Shown piece after piece: positions 47,131 through 57,696 of a DNA stretch of 64,000 bases. Source of the DNA: Rana temporaria (Eukaryota > Chordata > Amphibia > Anura > Ranidae); the NCBI RefSeq assembly GCF_905171775.1, contig NC_053491.1, forward strand, positions 107,456,682-107,520,681, written 5' to 3'. Below the pieces are notes generated by a model. It saw nothing but the letters and a program-made list of their open reading frames with translations, ran no database searches and was not told the DNA's origin. Position 1 is the stretch's first letter, and each line of letters opens with the position of its first letter. A program made the position numbers and the translations under genes.

Positions 47131-48184
47131 TTGCCTCTGTTGGTGTTCAGCTTGCAATCAATTTAGTTTTATTTGTAACATTTGTGCGCTGATTGCTGTT
47201 TTTTTCTAAGGATGTACTATTCTTGTTCAGCGTACTCGCACTTGGGCACATGCACAAACAAATTAACGTGCATACTGGCCTCTCACCATGAGCAGTTGCT
47301 GAATGGTCTTCATCTTTTACCTGTATTCCTGTGACCTGATCCATTCAACCTGTTTACCTGTGTAGGACCTGGCTTTCATTATGGACTCTTCCTTTGATCC
47401 TGCATTAACCTTGTTCACCTGATCTCTTTGACCTTGGCCTGTTTACTAGACTTGTCTTTGCTTGCTGATTATGTACTGCGCTGCCCGATTGTTACCAACC
47501 TTACCCTGCTTCCTGGACTTGCTTTGTCTGCTGTCCCTTGTTACCCGACTGCTGCTAGTCACTGCCTGCATAACAGCTCTGCTACAATCTCCTGCTCTGC
47601 TACCAAGCTACATTCCAGTCATCACCAGGTACGTGATACTGACCCACTGATGCTTTGCTCCTATGGGAAAAAAAATCACTTTTTGCATAAATAAATGCAT
47701 AAATGTGCATTTATTTGAATTTATTTAACTTTTTTCTAAAAGGCGGACTTAGCCTTTAAATCATTTTAGGGGGTGTTATGTTTTATATACTGTACTTTAA
47801 GCTTAACAAAGTGGGCTTTGCAACATGGACATGTCTTTTGTATATGCAAATTTAGAAGAGTTTTTCTTTTTTTCTGATCATCAGTATTTAAAAACGATAT
47901 TATATGTGCATCGTTTGGTAGATAATGCAGGATACCTGTGCTTACTGTGATTCCTGTCACTTGTCTAGCTGCATCAATGTAAAGCCAGGAATTCTCCATC
48001 ATGAACTTTCCTTCCTTTTATTACTTTGTTTTGTGTGCTTTCTGGCAGCTAATCCTGTAATAGTAGTGTTCAAACAGATCGCATAATAAAATCTTATCCC
48101 AAAAATTATATCATAGAATTGTGTATGAATTTTGAGATTTACTAAAACTGGAGCACTCAAAATCTGGTACAGCTGTATCAGTTT
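47131..48184. other. Unassigned sequence with LTR-like block
   Basis: 47330-47690 has CCTG/TGCC-rich pyrimidine sequence ending in CACCAGGTACGTGATACTG, resembling the end of the block at 23541-24293. The family is uncertain and no gene was found. Confidence 0.3.
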
Positions 48185-48660
48185 CTAATGCTGCGTACAC
48201 ACGATCGGTTCGTCTGATGAAAACAGTCCGATGGACCGTTTTCATCGGATGAACCGATCGTGTGTGGGCCCCATCGTTTTTTTTCCCCATCGGTGAAAAA
48301 ACTTAGAACCTGTTTTAAAATTATCTGATGGTTAAAAAACCGATCCATGTGAATGGATTTTGAACTGATGGTGTGTAGGCAAGACTGATGAAAGTCAGCT
48401 TCATTGGATATCTGATGAAAAAATCCATCGGTCCGTTTTCATCGGATGAACCATTCGGGTGTATGTGGCATTAGAACCTGTTTTAAAATTATCTGATGGT
48501 TAAAAAACCGATCGAAAAAAACGATCGTCTGTGGGAAAAACCATCGGTTAAAAATCAATGCATGCTCAGAATCAAGTCGACGCATGCTCGGAAGCATTGA
48601 ACTTCATTTTTCTCAGCATGTCGTTTTACGTCACCGTGTTCTGACACGAAAATTTGGTAA
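48185..48660. mobile_element. Harbinger-type MITE with internal duplication
   Basis: TTCTAATGCTGCGTACACACGATCGG at the left and GTATGTGGCATTAGAA near 48459-48475 form inverted ends (TTCTAATGC/GCATTAGAA). A block starting AGAACCTGTTTTAAAATTAT occurs at both 48305 and 48473, 168 bases apart. The sequence after 48475 therefore repeats part of the interior and continues to about 48660. Confidence 0.6.
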
Positions 48661-50220
48661 AAAAAATTTGTTTTTCTTAATTTCTATTATAAAATTTTGC
48701 AAATAAGTAATTTTTCTTCATAATTTTGGGCAAAAATGTATACTGATACATATCTTTGGTAAAAATAACCAAAATTAGTGGATATTATTTAGTCTGGGGG
48801 AAAGTTATAGGGTCTACAAACTATGGTGCCAATCACTGAAAATTGATCAATTTGATCACACCTGATGTACTGACAGCCTATCTCATTTCTTGAGACCCTA
48901 ACAAGCCAGTAAAGTACAAATACCCCCCAAACGACCCCTTTTTGGAAAGTAGACATTCCAAGGTAGTTAGTAAGAGGCATAGTTCATTTTTTGAAGTTGT
49001 CATTTTTTCCCCCACAATTCTTTGCAAAATGAAGATTTTTTTTAAAAAAAATTCACACCAAATTGTCATCATAGCAGGTTATTTCTCTCACATGGCATGT
49101 ACATTCCACAAATGACACCCCAAAATATATTCTGCTACTCCTCCTGTGTATGGGGATACCACATGTGTGGGACTTTTACACAGCGTGGCCGCATACAGAG
49201 GCCCAACATTGAAGTAGCACTGTCAGGCGTTCTACAAGCATAAATTACACATCTCATTTCTCAACCACCTGTTACAGTTTTGAAGACCCTGGAGCACCAG
49301 GACAATAGCCCACAAAATGACCCCATTTTGGAAAGCTCACACCCCAACGTATAATCTGTGAGGCATAATGAGTCTTTTGAACGGTTCATTTTTTTCCAGA
49401 AGTTTTGGGAATATGTGGAAAAAAAATTAAAACACATTTTTTTTACACAAAGTTGTCCATTTATAGGATATTTCCAACACATAGCATGTACATAGCAAAA
49501 ATGACACCCCAAAATATATTCTGCTATTCCTCCTGAGTATGACGATACCACATGTGTGAGACTTTTACACAGCCTGGCCACATAGAGGCCCAACATCCAA
49601 GAAGCACCATCAGGTGTTCTAGGGACATAAATTACGCATCTAATTTCCTTACAATCTATCACATTTTTTAAGGCCCTTCATATTTCTAGCACAGCATGTA
49701 CATACCAAGAATTACACCCTAAAATACATTCTGCTGAGTAATGGGTAAAAAAAGATTACCTGTGGTTTTAGTAGTGCAATTGTCCACAGGAGGAGAGCCC
49801 TGATCCAGGCAGCAGGCAGGGACGGGGTCAGCGACAGTAAATGGAATTGTCCAGGCAGCAGACAGGAGTATTGTCCATAGTCAGTACAGGCAGGGATACT
49901 GTCCATATACAGTCCAGGGTCAGTGCAAGTAGAGACATTGCCAGCAGTGTCAAAATATTGGTCCTGGTAGTAAACAGGAACATGATTCAAGTAGCAGGCC
50001 AGGAAAGAATGGGGACAGGGGTAGAGGCTTCTCCCACCCAAATCTCTTTGAAGCCTCCGAGTCTCCAGACCCTAATCCGGGTATGAGAAAACTAAAAAAA
50101 ATGTTTTCTTCATCCATAAAAACAATTCTGGAGCCCCTCACATATGTGAGACCCTTGTGTTCCCACTAGCATAGCAGGGTAAAAGATCAATCCAAGAGGC
50201 AGGCAAACAACGTGGTCAAA
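48661..50220. other. Noncoding 3' part of the piggyBac element
   Basis: Two similar blocks, about 48890-49260 and 49300-49680, share words such as CCCCTTTTTGGAAAG/CCCCATTTTGGAAAG and CACCCCAAAATATATTCTGC (spaced about 400 bases). They suggest an old internal duplication. No gene is present; open frames at 49261-49662 are by-products. Confidence 0.5.
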
Positions 50221-50460
50221 CAGTCCAGGGTCAGTTCCAGAGCAGGCAGAGGAAGGTACAGTTTAGCGTTAGGCAGAAGCGTGGGCGTATAACAGTCCAG
50301 AGTCAGTTCCAGAGTAGGCAGAGGTAGGTACAGTTAAGCGTTAGGCAGAAGCGTGGTCATATAACAAGCCAGGGTCAGTTCCAGAGTAGGCAGAGGTAGG
50401 TACAGTTTAACGTTGGGCAGAAGCGTGGTTGTCTAGCGGGTCAGGGTCAGTTCCGGAGAA
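50221..50460. repeat. 72-base tandem repeat
   Basis: Units start at 50221, 50293, 50365 and 50437, each beginning with a variant of CAGTCCAGGGTCAGTTCC and containing GCGTTAGGCAGAAGCGTGG. The fourth unit is partial and runs into the end of the transposase pseudogene. Confidence 0.9.
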
Positions 50461-51537
50461 GGCAGCAGTATGTACAGTGGCATAAGGGGTGTGGCGGTAA
50501 ATGACAATTACGTTTACCATACTTTCCTAATAATGTAGGAAAGTATGGTAACGGCAGAAACATCCAATAATAAAAAAGGCCTGGTTGGGAAGGACAATCG
50601 GGGGAAAAATACATGGTGTCTCTTCTAGTTCCTCCTTTGGTGCACACCCGGCATTTCTTTTGACGTTTTCGTCCTGTTTCATGGTGGGGGATTTTCTCAG
50701 GAAAGTGGCGTTCGTGGAGTCTGCTCACTGAATCCGAGCGAATGCTATCTGGTGGGTTTTCAAGGTACAAAGGGGTGGAGACAATGTGTTCTTGGTACTG
50801 AAGATAAGATAAGGGGGTCCTTGTAGATTTACGGCAAATTACATAAGTATTGTAAAGGGCCAAACTGAAAAGATATATGGAGAATTTTTTATACCAATAG
50901 CAGCTTTTTCTTGTGGGAAGGTAGGGTTCGAGCATCTGATCATTGAAGTCGACTCCCCCCCATGAACAAATTATAGTCATGAACACATTGTAGTTTTCGG
51001 ATAGGGCCATTTCTCCTGGGAATTTCCACGTTGGTATCGTTATGTATTGTTGAGAGCATATGGACATTTCGTTTTTCCCTCCACCTGATAGCCAATACTT
51101 CTTCATTCCGCAAAGACGCTGTCTCCCCTTTTTGTAGTCTTGCAGTAATGAGCCTTTGCGGGAAACCCTTCCTATTGGGTCGCACTGTACCACACGCTGG
51201 AGTGTCCTTCCGGTGAAGGTTGCCGAAGAGGGGCAAGCTTGTATAGAAATTATCCACATAAAGGTAGTAACCCTTTCCAAGGAGTGGATAGATAAGCTCC
51301 CAAACAATCTTTCCACTGGCTCCGAGGTATTCTGGACATTCATGGGGATGCAGTTTGGGTGTCCTTCCCTTCGTACACCCGGAAGTTGTAGACGTACCCC
51401 GTGGCCCGGTCACATAGCTTGTAGAGCTTAACCCTATATCGGGCCCTTTTGTTTGGAATATACTGCTTGATGCCAACCCTGCCTGTGAAGTGGACCAATG
51501 ACTCATCCACGGAGATAGTTTGGTCGGGGACAAATAA
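50447..51537 (-). pseudogene. piggyBac transposase exon 3, catalytic domain and C-terminal zinc finger
   Basis: From 51537 the minus strand reads LFVPDQTISVDESL with the first catalytic Asp, then the RNase H-like core with GKGYYLYVDNFYTS (second Asp) and SWGGVDFNDQ (third Asp, with W in place of the usual M). A cysteine-rich C-terminus begins KKCRVCTKGGTRRDTMYFSP. Frameshifts near 51360 and within a seven-G run at about 50952-50960 change frame twice. A perfect 16-base-arm hairpin (TTACCATACTTTCCTA) at 50515-50552 follows. The protein would cut and rejoin DNA at TTAA sites. Confidence 0.9.
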
Positions 51538-51584
51538 CTGTAGAAAAAACGTGAAATACCCCCTCAAGGGTGGGACTTTAGAAG

Positions 51585-51847
51585 TGACACAAACACATAA
51601 ATTGTAAAAAAATATATAACAATTTTATTTAAATAATTCAAATCCGGACATCAAGAAATGTCCTAAAGAGGATAAAAAGCCACATACAAGTGGTATACAG
51701 ATCCTATTTCGTAAAACAATTGAACAGACATAAGACCAAAAACAGTCCAACCCGACAGCCGTTTCGGTATCTGTGATCCTTCTTCAAGGGGTATTACAGA
51801 CGGTCATTGTGTCAGAAAATTACATGTCTATTAGAAAATAAATATAT
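51585..51847 (-). mobile_element. Penelope-like tail fragment
   Basis: On the minus strand CCCTTGAAGAAGGATCACAG then GATACCGAAACGGCTGTCGG (about 51750-51795) is a tail word of Penelope-like elements. Stretches of A and T follow, and no reverse transcriptase is present. Confidence 0.55.
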
Positions 51848-52477
51848 ACCGTATTTATCGCGGTATAACGCGCTCTGGCGTATACCGCGCACCACCAAAG
51901 TGGCCCCCAATCCTGTGGGAAAAAAAGATTTTTTGTTGTTTTGTACTTACAGTTTTGATGTCTTGCGCGGCGTCCATCTGCGGCCTCGTCGGGTCCGGCG
52001 TCCTTCTGCGGCCTCGTCGGGTGTCCTCTTCGGCGGGTCGGGCGTCCATCTTCGGCGGGTCGGGCGTCCATCTTCGGCGGGTCCGGTGTCCATCTTCGGC
52101 GGGTCCGGTGTCCATCTTCGGCGGGTCCGGTGTCCATCTTCGGCGGGTCCGGCGTCCTTCGGCGGCGTCCTCCCGCTCGTTTCCCGCCACGACTTTGAAT
52201 ACTGCGCCCGCATATAGCGAGCGCAGTACACTCGTGAATCTTCGGGCAGGCTCGGGTGCCTCTCGCACTGACGTCCTGTACGCTCAGGACGTCAGGACGT
52301 CAGTACGAGAGGCGCCGAGACTGGCCGAAGATTCACGAGTGTACTGCGCTCGCTATATGCGGGCGCAGTATTCAAACTCATGGCGGGAAATCGGGTATCG
52401 GCGTATACTGCGCACCCACGATTTTGCCCTGATTTTCAGGGCAAAATAGTGCGCGGTATACGCCGATAAATACGGTA
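51848..52477. mobile_element. Complete CCGTATTTATCG MITE with TA flanks
   Basis: TACCGTATTTATCG at the left and CGATAAATACGGTA at the right are inverted ends flanked by TA, suggesting a Tc1/mariner-type non-autonomous element. The interior has a 22-base tandem (CATCTTCGGCGGGTCGGGCG-like, about six copies at 52036-52160) and a long inverted repeat (52200-52275 with about 52303-52380). The frames here arise from the tandem and are not genes. Confidence 0.85.
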
Positions 52478-52602
52478 CATACATTACATAGAAAAAAATG
52501 AACTTTAACATTATTTACAACTCAAGTGATTAAGGTTATTTGGAAATGAAGAGAGGGACAAGAAAGAGGGTAGACATAACAAAACAAACATATGTTACTT
52601 AC

Positions 52603-52738
52603 AACAAATAAGATCTGTAAAGAATCTCCTGTCTCAGCATAGAAACGCACCAAAAGGGAAGAGATGTATGTGGAGACAAAGGTCTCCGTGTTCACAGGGA
52701 GGATATTCATATATAGCCAACCAAGCAAAGGTCCACGC
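52603..52738 (-). pseudogene. piggyBac transposase exon 2
   Basis: A 136-base segment bounded by an acceptor (a long T run, then AG at 52740-52739) and a GTAAGT donor (52602-52597). Its frame reads RGPLLGWLYMNILPVNTETF, then YAETGDSLQIL, which fits the region between the N-terminal part and the first catalytic Asp in piggyBac transposases. Exon 1 ends in phase 2 and the joined codon is TGG (Trp), keeping frame. Confidence 0.65.
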
Positions 52739-52875
52739 CTAAAAAAAAAAAAAAAAAGGGGGAAGGAAAATTGTAGTCAAAAGAACTAAATGAAAACGCT
52801 CATTTGCAGAGAAAGGGGCAATAAAGCAGCATATAGTGGCTAGATCTGGTAACTCAAAAGCGAGGAGCAACTTAC

Positions 52876-53740
52876 CAAATATGGAAATCCGCATAGAAGA
52901 GAATGTGCATGTCTGTTGTAAACTGTTGTGCATAGAGGTTGCACTGGGCCACGATGGAGGATAATAGGTCTTGGGTAAAAACTAAATAAAAAAAATCAAT
53001 AGGGGCAAAATTCTCTGTGTTCAGTTGAACACCTGGCTGGGCGGTGAAAGGGGGGATGTTTGCTGCTCCTGAATTGGGGGGAAGCCACAGAAGGTTTTCA
53101 AGGGCATAGGGAAGGCTGGCATGGGTGCTAACCCTTTGGGGCTGAGATGACACCCTGCTAGTTCTTGGCCTTTGCTGCAGTGGTACTTCATTTCTTCTGG
53201 ATGGCACTGTGCTACTGGCAATGCTGTATCCTGGCCTAGGCCAACAAGGCCCAGGCCTAGGGCAGAACTTTGCAGGGGGGCAGCACTGACAGTGTCCCCG
53301 CCGGCTTGCGCTACACTGTTAGGCAAATTAGTTTAGGGCCCCCATAAATCGACCGCACTGCTTCCAGTATGTAACATTTCAGGGTGGGTCTTAAACCGCA
53401 AGGGGTGTGGCCTTGACAGGAAGGGGTGGGTCATATTTAAATTAGGGGGGTCACGAGTTTAGTCAGGCCTAGGGCAGCACAAAACCTAAATACACCCCTG
53501 GCTACTGGTGGATGGAACTGAGCTACTAGTTGATGCCACTTCATTTCTGGTGGATGGCACTGAGCTGCTGGTTGATGCCACTTCATTTCTGGTGGATGGC
53601 ACTGAGCTGCTGGTTGACAAACGTCTTTGTTTCATGGGCACACTTTGCTCTTCCTCTGAATCTGTAGAAGACCCACTGCTTACAACAGGTTCATATTCTG
53701 AATCAGACTCAGAGAGCTCCCCGCTGCTTTTTTTTGCCAT
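52876..53740 (-). pseudogene. piggyBac transposase exon 1 (acidic N-terminus), interrupted
   Basis: The best start is ATG 53740-53738 (MAKKSSGELSESDSEYEPVV), an acidic serine-rich start usual for this family. A repeated TSSSVPSTRNEVAS stretch follows, then a hAT-like MITE (53219-53500). The frame resumes at 53207 and continues through PPFTAQPGVQLNTENFAPID and the hydrophobic FFYLVFTQDLLSSIVAQCN segment. It ends at 52876, followed by GTAAG. Three parts are separated by insertion or frame change. Confidence 0.8.
53219..53500. mobile_element. hAT-like MITE, 282 bases
   Basis: An 8-base duplication GCTACTGG (53211-53218 and 53501-53508) flanks the block, as expected for hAT elements. The right end reads CCTAAATACACCCCTG, and the left end CAATGCTGTATCCTGG matches its complement at about 11 of 16 positions. 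No coding sequence was found. Confidence 0.8.
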
Positions 53741-55057
53741 ACTGGTGACTGTGGGCTGTGGTGACAAACTGTGGTAGGGAAACTGGAACAGATATGGCTG
53801 CACGGATGGGTGCTGATGAGGCTGGTCTAATGAGGCTGCACTGCTGGGTACGGATGAGGGTGCACTGCTGGGTACTGATGAGGGTGCACTGCTTGGTACT
53901 GCTGAGGGTGCACTGCTGGGTACGGATGAGGGTGCACTGATGGGAACGGATGAGGGTGAACTGATGGGAACCGATGAGGGTGCACTGATGGGAACCGATG
54001 AGGGTGCACTGTTGGGAACCGATGAGGGTGCACTGATGGGAACCGGTGAGGGTGCACTGATGGGAACGGGTGAGGGTGCACTGATGGGAACAGATGAGGG
54101 TGCACTGATGTACACTAATGCACCACACTGAGGCTGCACTGATTATCTGGCACTGATAAGCACTGATAAGGTGGCGCTGATGGGCACTGATGAGGATCCA
54201 CTGATGAGCACTCACTTATGGGCACTCTAGTGGCATTGATGAGCGCTGTAGTGGTGCAGATGAGCACTATAGCTGATGTGGTACTGATGGGCACTGGTGG
54301 CACCGATGTGGCACTGAAGTGGCAGAGGTGGCACTGGTGGCACTGATGGGCACTGGTGGCACCGATGGGGCACTGATGGACACTGACGGCACAGGTGGGC
54401 ACTGAAGTGGCAGAGGTGGCACTGATGGGCACTGGTGGCACCGATGGGGCACTGATGAGACTTGTAGTGGCACTGATGAGCCTTGTAGTGGCACTGATGG
54501 ACACTAGTGGCACTGCTGGGTACTGTAGTGGCACTAATGGCACTGCTGGGTACTATAGTTACATAGTTAGTCAGGTTGAAAAAAGACATAAGTCCATCCA
54601 GTTCAACCACAAAATGGCACTGATAGCACTACTGGGTACTGTAGTGGCACTGGATGGCACTGCTGGGTACTGTAGTGGCACTGCTGGGTACTTTATGGGC
54701 ACTGTGTGGCACTTCTGGGCACTGTAGTTCTCCAAAAAAACGAAATACACTCACTGTTTTTCACTATAATCTCTTCTCTCCTAACACACTGTATCGGTGT
54801 GAGGAGAGAAGAGAGATGGACCTCGCCGTGACCCCTGTTTGTTTACATTGTGATCGCTCCCTCATTGGAGGGAGCGAACACATGGTAAAAGACCGTTTTC
54901 ATTGGTCCTTTACCCTGATCCGTGTTGCGCAGGGTTCCGTGAACCCGGCGAGCACGGACACCGTCGCGAGCGTGCGAGAACGGGAGGACGTCCATAGACA
55001 TCCTCCAAGAATAACTCCATTGCGCTGTAGCCGTATATCGGCTATGGCGTGGTCGGC
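53741..55057. repeat. Minisatellite and 5' noncoding part of the piggyBac element
   Basis: About 53813-54115 holds roughly twelve 24-base units (GGGTGCACTGATGGGAACCG variants). About 54120-54740 holds a denser array built on GGCACTGAT/GGCACTGGT words with 9-base multiples. The open frames upstream of ATG 53740 on the minus strand come from units divisible by three. A conserved 50-base word is inserted at about 54556-54606. Confidence 0.85.
54556..54606. repeat. Short conserved insertion word (TTACATAGTTAGTCAGG)
   Basis: Starting TTACATAGTTAGTCAGGTTG and ending CCATCCAGTTCAACC, this 50-base segment breaks the GGCACTG array cleanly. From general knowledge it resembles a short repeat widespread in amphibian genomes. 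I cannot search to confirm. Confidence 0.55.
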
Positions 55058-55067
55058 AAGAGGTTAA

Positions 55068-55639
55068 CACACACAGAACATTTGTTTTATTATTCTTGTC
55101 AAGAACATTATTGCACTTTTTTTAAAGATTTTCCTACACAAAATAAAGTATTTAATTCCACATATATTAGTTTGCAGTAATCAACATATTATCCCCTCAT
55201 TCTCAATCCAACTCAAAATGAAGGCCAGATTGCTAGCATTCCATTTAGAAATAGACATCATTTCCAAATCCACACAACAACAACAACCAACATACTGCTA
55301 TAAGATTTACAATACATTTCTTTGGTAAATACAGTAATGGTAATTTGACATTAATTTAGAATTTTATGACATTGCCAACAGTTTTTGGAACATGCTAAAG
55401 AACATTATCATAAGGAAAGCAATGTGGGGCTTTTTAAAAGGCAAATTAAGACTTGCAAAATCCATGTGTCCACTATTAGTAAAATAAAAAATATACATAA
55501 AGAACAATTGATTTACTGGGTGGTAATGCTGTGTTATTGATATGATTTCCAACCATTCTTTCTACAAAATGTGGCTGATTCAATAAAACTGAAGAGAAGA
55601 AAATGAACACAGCAGGAGGAACCAATAGGGTTTCACCAA
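55068..55639. other. Unassigned AT-rich sequence
   Basis: No gene or repeat recognised. Confidence 0.4.
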
Positions 55640-55914
55640 CAGTATATCACAAAAGTGAGTACACCCCTCACATTTTTGTAAATATTTGTTTTATATCTTT
55701 TAATGCGACAACACTGAAGAAATTACACTTTGCTACAATTTAAACTAGTGAGTGTACAGCTTGTAAAACAGTGTACATTTGCTGTCCCCTTAAAATATCT
55801 CAACACACAGCCATTAATGTCTAATCCGCTGTTAACAAAAGTGAGTACACCCCTAAGTGAAAATGTCCAAAATGGGCCCAAAGTGTCAATATTTTGTGTG
55901 GCCACCATTATTTT

Positions 55915-56850
55915 CCAGCAGTGCCCTAATCCTCTTGGGCATGGCGTTCACCAGGGCTTCAGGTTGCCACTGGAGTCCTCTTCCACTCCTCCATGATGAC
56001 ATCATGGAGCTGGTGGATGTTAGAGACCTTGCGCTCCTCCACCTTCCATTTGAGGATTCCCCACAGATGCTAAATAGGGTTTAGGTCTGGAGACATGCTT
56101 TGCCAGTCCATCACCTTTACCCTCAGCTTCTTTAGCAAGGCAATGTGTTTGGGGTCATTATCATGTTGGAATACTGCCCTGTGGCCCAGTCTCCAAAGTG
56201 AAGGAATCATGCTCTGCTTCAGTATGTCACAATATATGTTGCCATTCACGATTCCCTCAATAAGCTGTAGCTCACCTTTGATGGCAGCACTCATGCAGCC
56301 CCAGACCATGACACTCCCACCACCATGCTTGACTGTAGGCAAGATACATCTGTCTTTAGACTCCTCACCTGGTTTCCGCCACACATGCTTGACACCATCT
56401 AAGTTTATCATGGTCTCATCAGAGCATAGGACATGGTTCCAGTAATCCATGTCCTTAGTCTGCTTGTCTTCAGCAATCCACCGGCTTTCTTGTGCATCAT
56501 CTTTAAAAGAGGCTTCCTTCTGGAAAGACAGACCAGTTTGATGCAGTGTGCGGTGTATGATCTGACCACTGACAGACTGACCCCCCACCCCTTTAACCTC
56601 TGCTGCAATGCTGGCAGCACTCATATGGCTATTTCCAAAAGACAACCTCTGGATATGATGCTTTGGTCGCCCATGGCAAGGCCTGTTCTGAGTGGAACCT
56701 GTCATGTTAAACCGCTGTATGGTCTTGGCTACCGTGCTGCAGCTCAGTTTCAGGGTCTTGGCAATCTTCTTATAGCCTAGGCCATCCCTATGTAGAGCAA
56801 CAATTCTTTTTTTTTCAGATCCCCAGAGAGTTCTTTGCTATGAGGGGTTG
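55915..56850 (-). pseudogene. Tc1-like transposase with catalytic Glu lost to a stop
   Basis: The N-terminal DNA-binding domain is about 56850-56700 (KKRIVALHRDGLGYKKIAKTLKL). The frame 56705-56070 then reads to the first catalytic Asp (CSDETMIN) and the second (FQHDNDPKH), and on to SMSPDLNPI. The next codon is TAG at 56072-56070 where the third catalytic Glu is expected; HLWGILK follows in the same frame. About five residues are also missing between the second Asp and this site compared with the usual DD34E spacing. It cannot be active. Confidence 0.93.
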
Positions 56851-57014
56851 AACTTTCAGTGGCCAGTATGAGAGGGTGAAAGCGATAACACCAGATTTAA
56901 CACGCCTGCTCCCCATTCACACCTGAGACCTTGTAACACGAATGAGTCACATGAACCCGGGAGGGATAATGGCTAATTGGACCAAATGTGGACATTTTCA
57001 CTTAGGGGTGTACT

Positions 57015-57480
57015 CAGGGCCATCATAATAGCATCATGGGCCCCTGGGCAAAGTAATGCTCTGGGGCCCCTGCAATGGAGACGGAGCATCCCTCCGGGCA
57101 TTCCAAGCCTTTTAGTGCAAACAGTGCTGGACAGCTCACCATGACACCATCCACAATGCTACTGGGCTCTCAGTGCTGCCGACTCAGCAGCTCCCACTCC
57201 AGGTCCTACTCTGCAGCCTTCGAGTCCCGAGAATTCCAGCTGCATGGGGTGGGGTCAGAGCATCACTGGCGCTTCGACCCTGCCCCTCCCTGCTGGCTGA
57301 GATATAATAGGTATTGTTCTGCACAGGATGGGCCACCGCTGCCAGCCTGCCTCCCCTGTGTATCCATGTGCCATCATGGGGCCCCCAATTTCGGGGGAGC
57401 GTGGGATCCAGCACCAGCTACTTTGGGGAAATTGTAGGGACCCAAATGCAGCTGGGGCCCCTGTCATTAAGACAGCCCTG
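57015..57480. mobile_element. hAT-like MITE in Tc1 right terminal repeat
   Basis: Ends are CAGGGCCATCATAATAG at the left and the complementary TCATTAAGACAGCCCTG at the right (57464-57480). An 8-base duplication GGTGTACT (57007-57014) and GGTTTACT (57481-57488), one mismatch, flanks it. The interior has repeated GGGGCCCC words near both ends. No coding sequence was found. Confidence 0.85.
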
Positions 57481-57696
57481 GGTTTACTCACTTTTGTTGC
57501 CAGCCGTTTAGACATTAATGGCTGCATGTTGAGTTATTTTGAGGGGACAGAACATTTGCACTGTTATACAAGCTGTACACTCACTAATTTACATTGTAGC
57601 AAAGTATCATTTCTTCAGTGCTGTCACATAATATAATACAATAAAAATGTGAGGGGTGTACTCACTTTTATGAGATACTGTACATGCTGCAACTGA

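Larger units (their letters stand above)
51538..52602 (-). other. Putative intron of the piggyBac transposase, with nested elements
   Basis: A GTAAGT donor at 52602-52597 and a TCTACAG acceptor ending at 51538 bound this stretch. Exon 2 ends in phase 0 and exon 3 opens in the same frame. It contains the MITE 51848-52477 and a Penelope-like tail (51585-51847). About 40 residues expected between exons 2 and 3 of a piggyBac core are not found, so an exon may have been lost here. Confidence 0.6.
48661..55067 (-). mobile_element. Decayed autonomous piggyBac-like transposon
   Basis: The right end AAGAGGTTAA (55058-55067) matches the right terminus of TTAA element C at 10111-11306. The minus-strand order is: 5' noncoding part with a minisatellite (55067-53741), transposase pseudogene (53740-50447), then a 3' noncoding part with tandem repeats (50446-48661). 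The left TTAA end is missing, apparently lost where the MITE at 48185-48660 abuts. Internal insertions are a hAT-like MITE (53219-53500) and a TA-flanked MITE (51848-52477). Confidence 0.82.
55640..57680 (-). mobile_element. Tc1-like transposon
   Basis: The left end CAGTATATCACAAAAGTGAG (55640) and right end TACTCACTTTTATGAGATACTG (ends 57680, followed by TA) are inverted. Inner copies of AAAAGTGAGTACACCCCTAA near 55839 and its complement at 57001-57014 plus 57489-57499 (split by a hAT MITE) give IR/DR-type ends. The left TA is changed to AA. Confidence 0.93.

Noticed and set aside
50515..50552. Hairpin as a transcription terminator
   Set aside because: No T run follows. The hairpin lies at the end of a decayed transposase in a eukaryotic genome.
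51820..52449. Several frames of more than 100 codons with DPPKMD or SSAGP repeats
   Set aside because: They are readings of the 22-base tandem repeat in a MITE.
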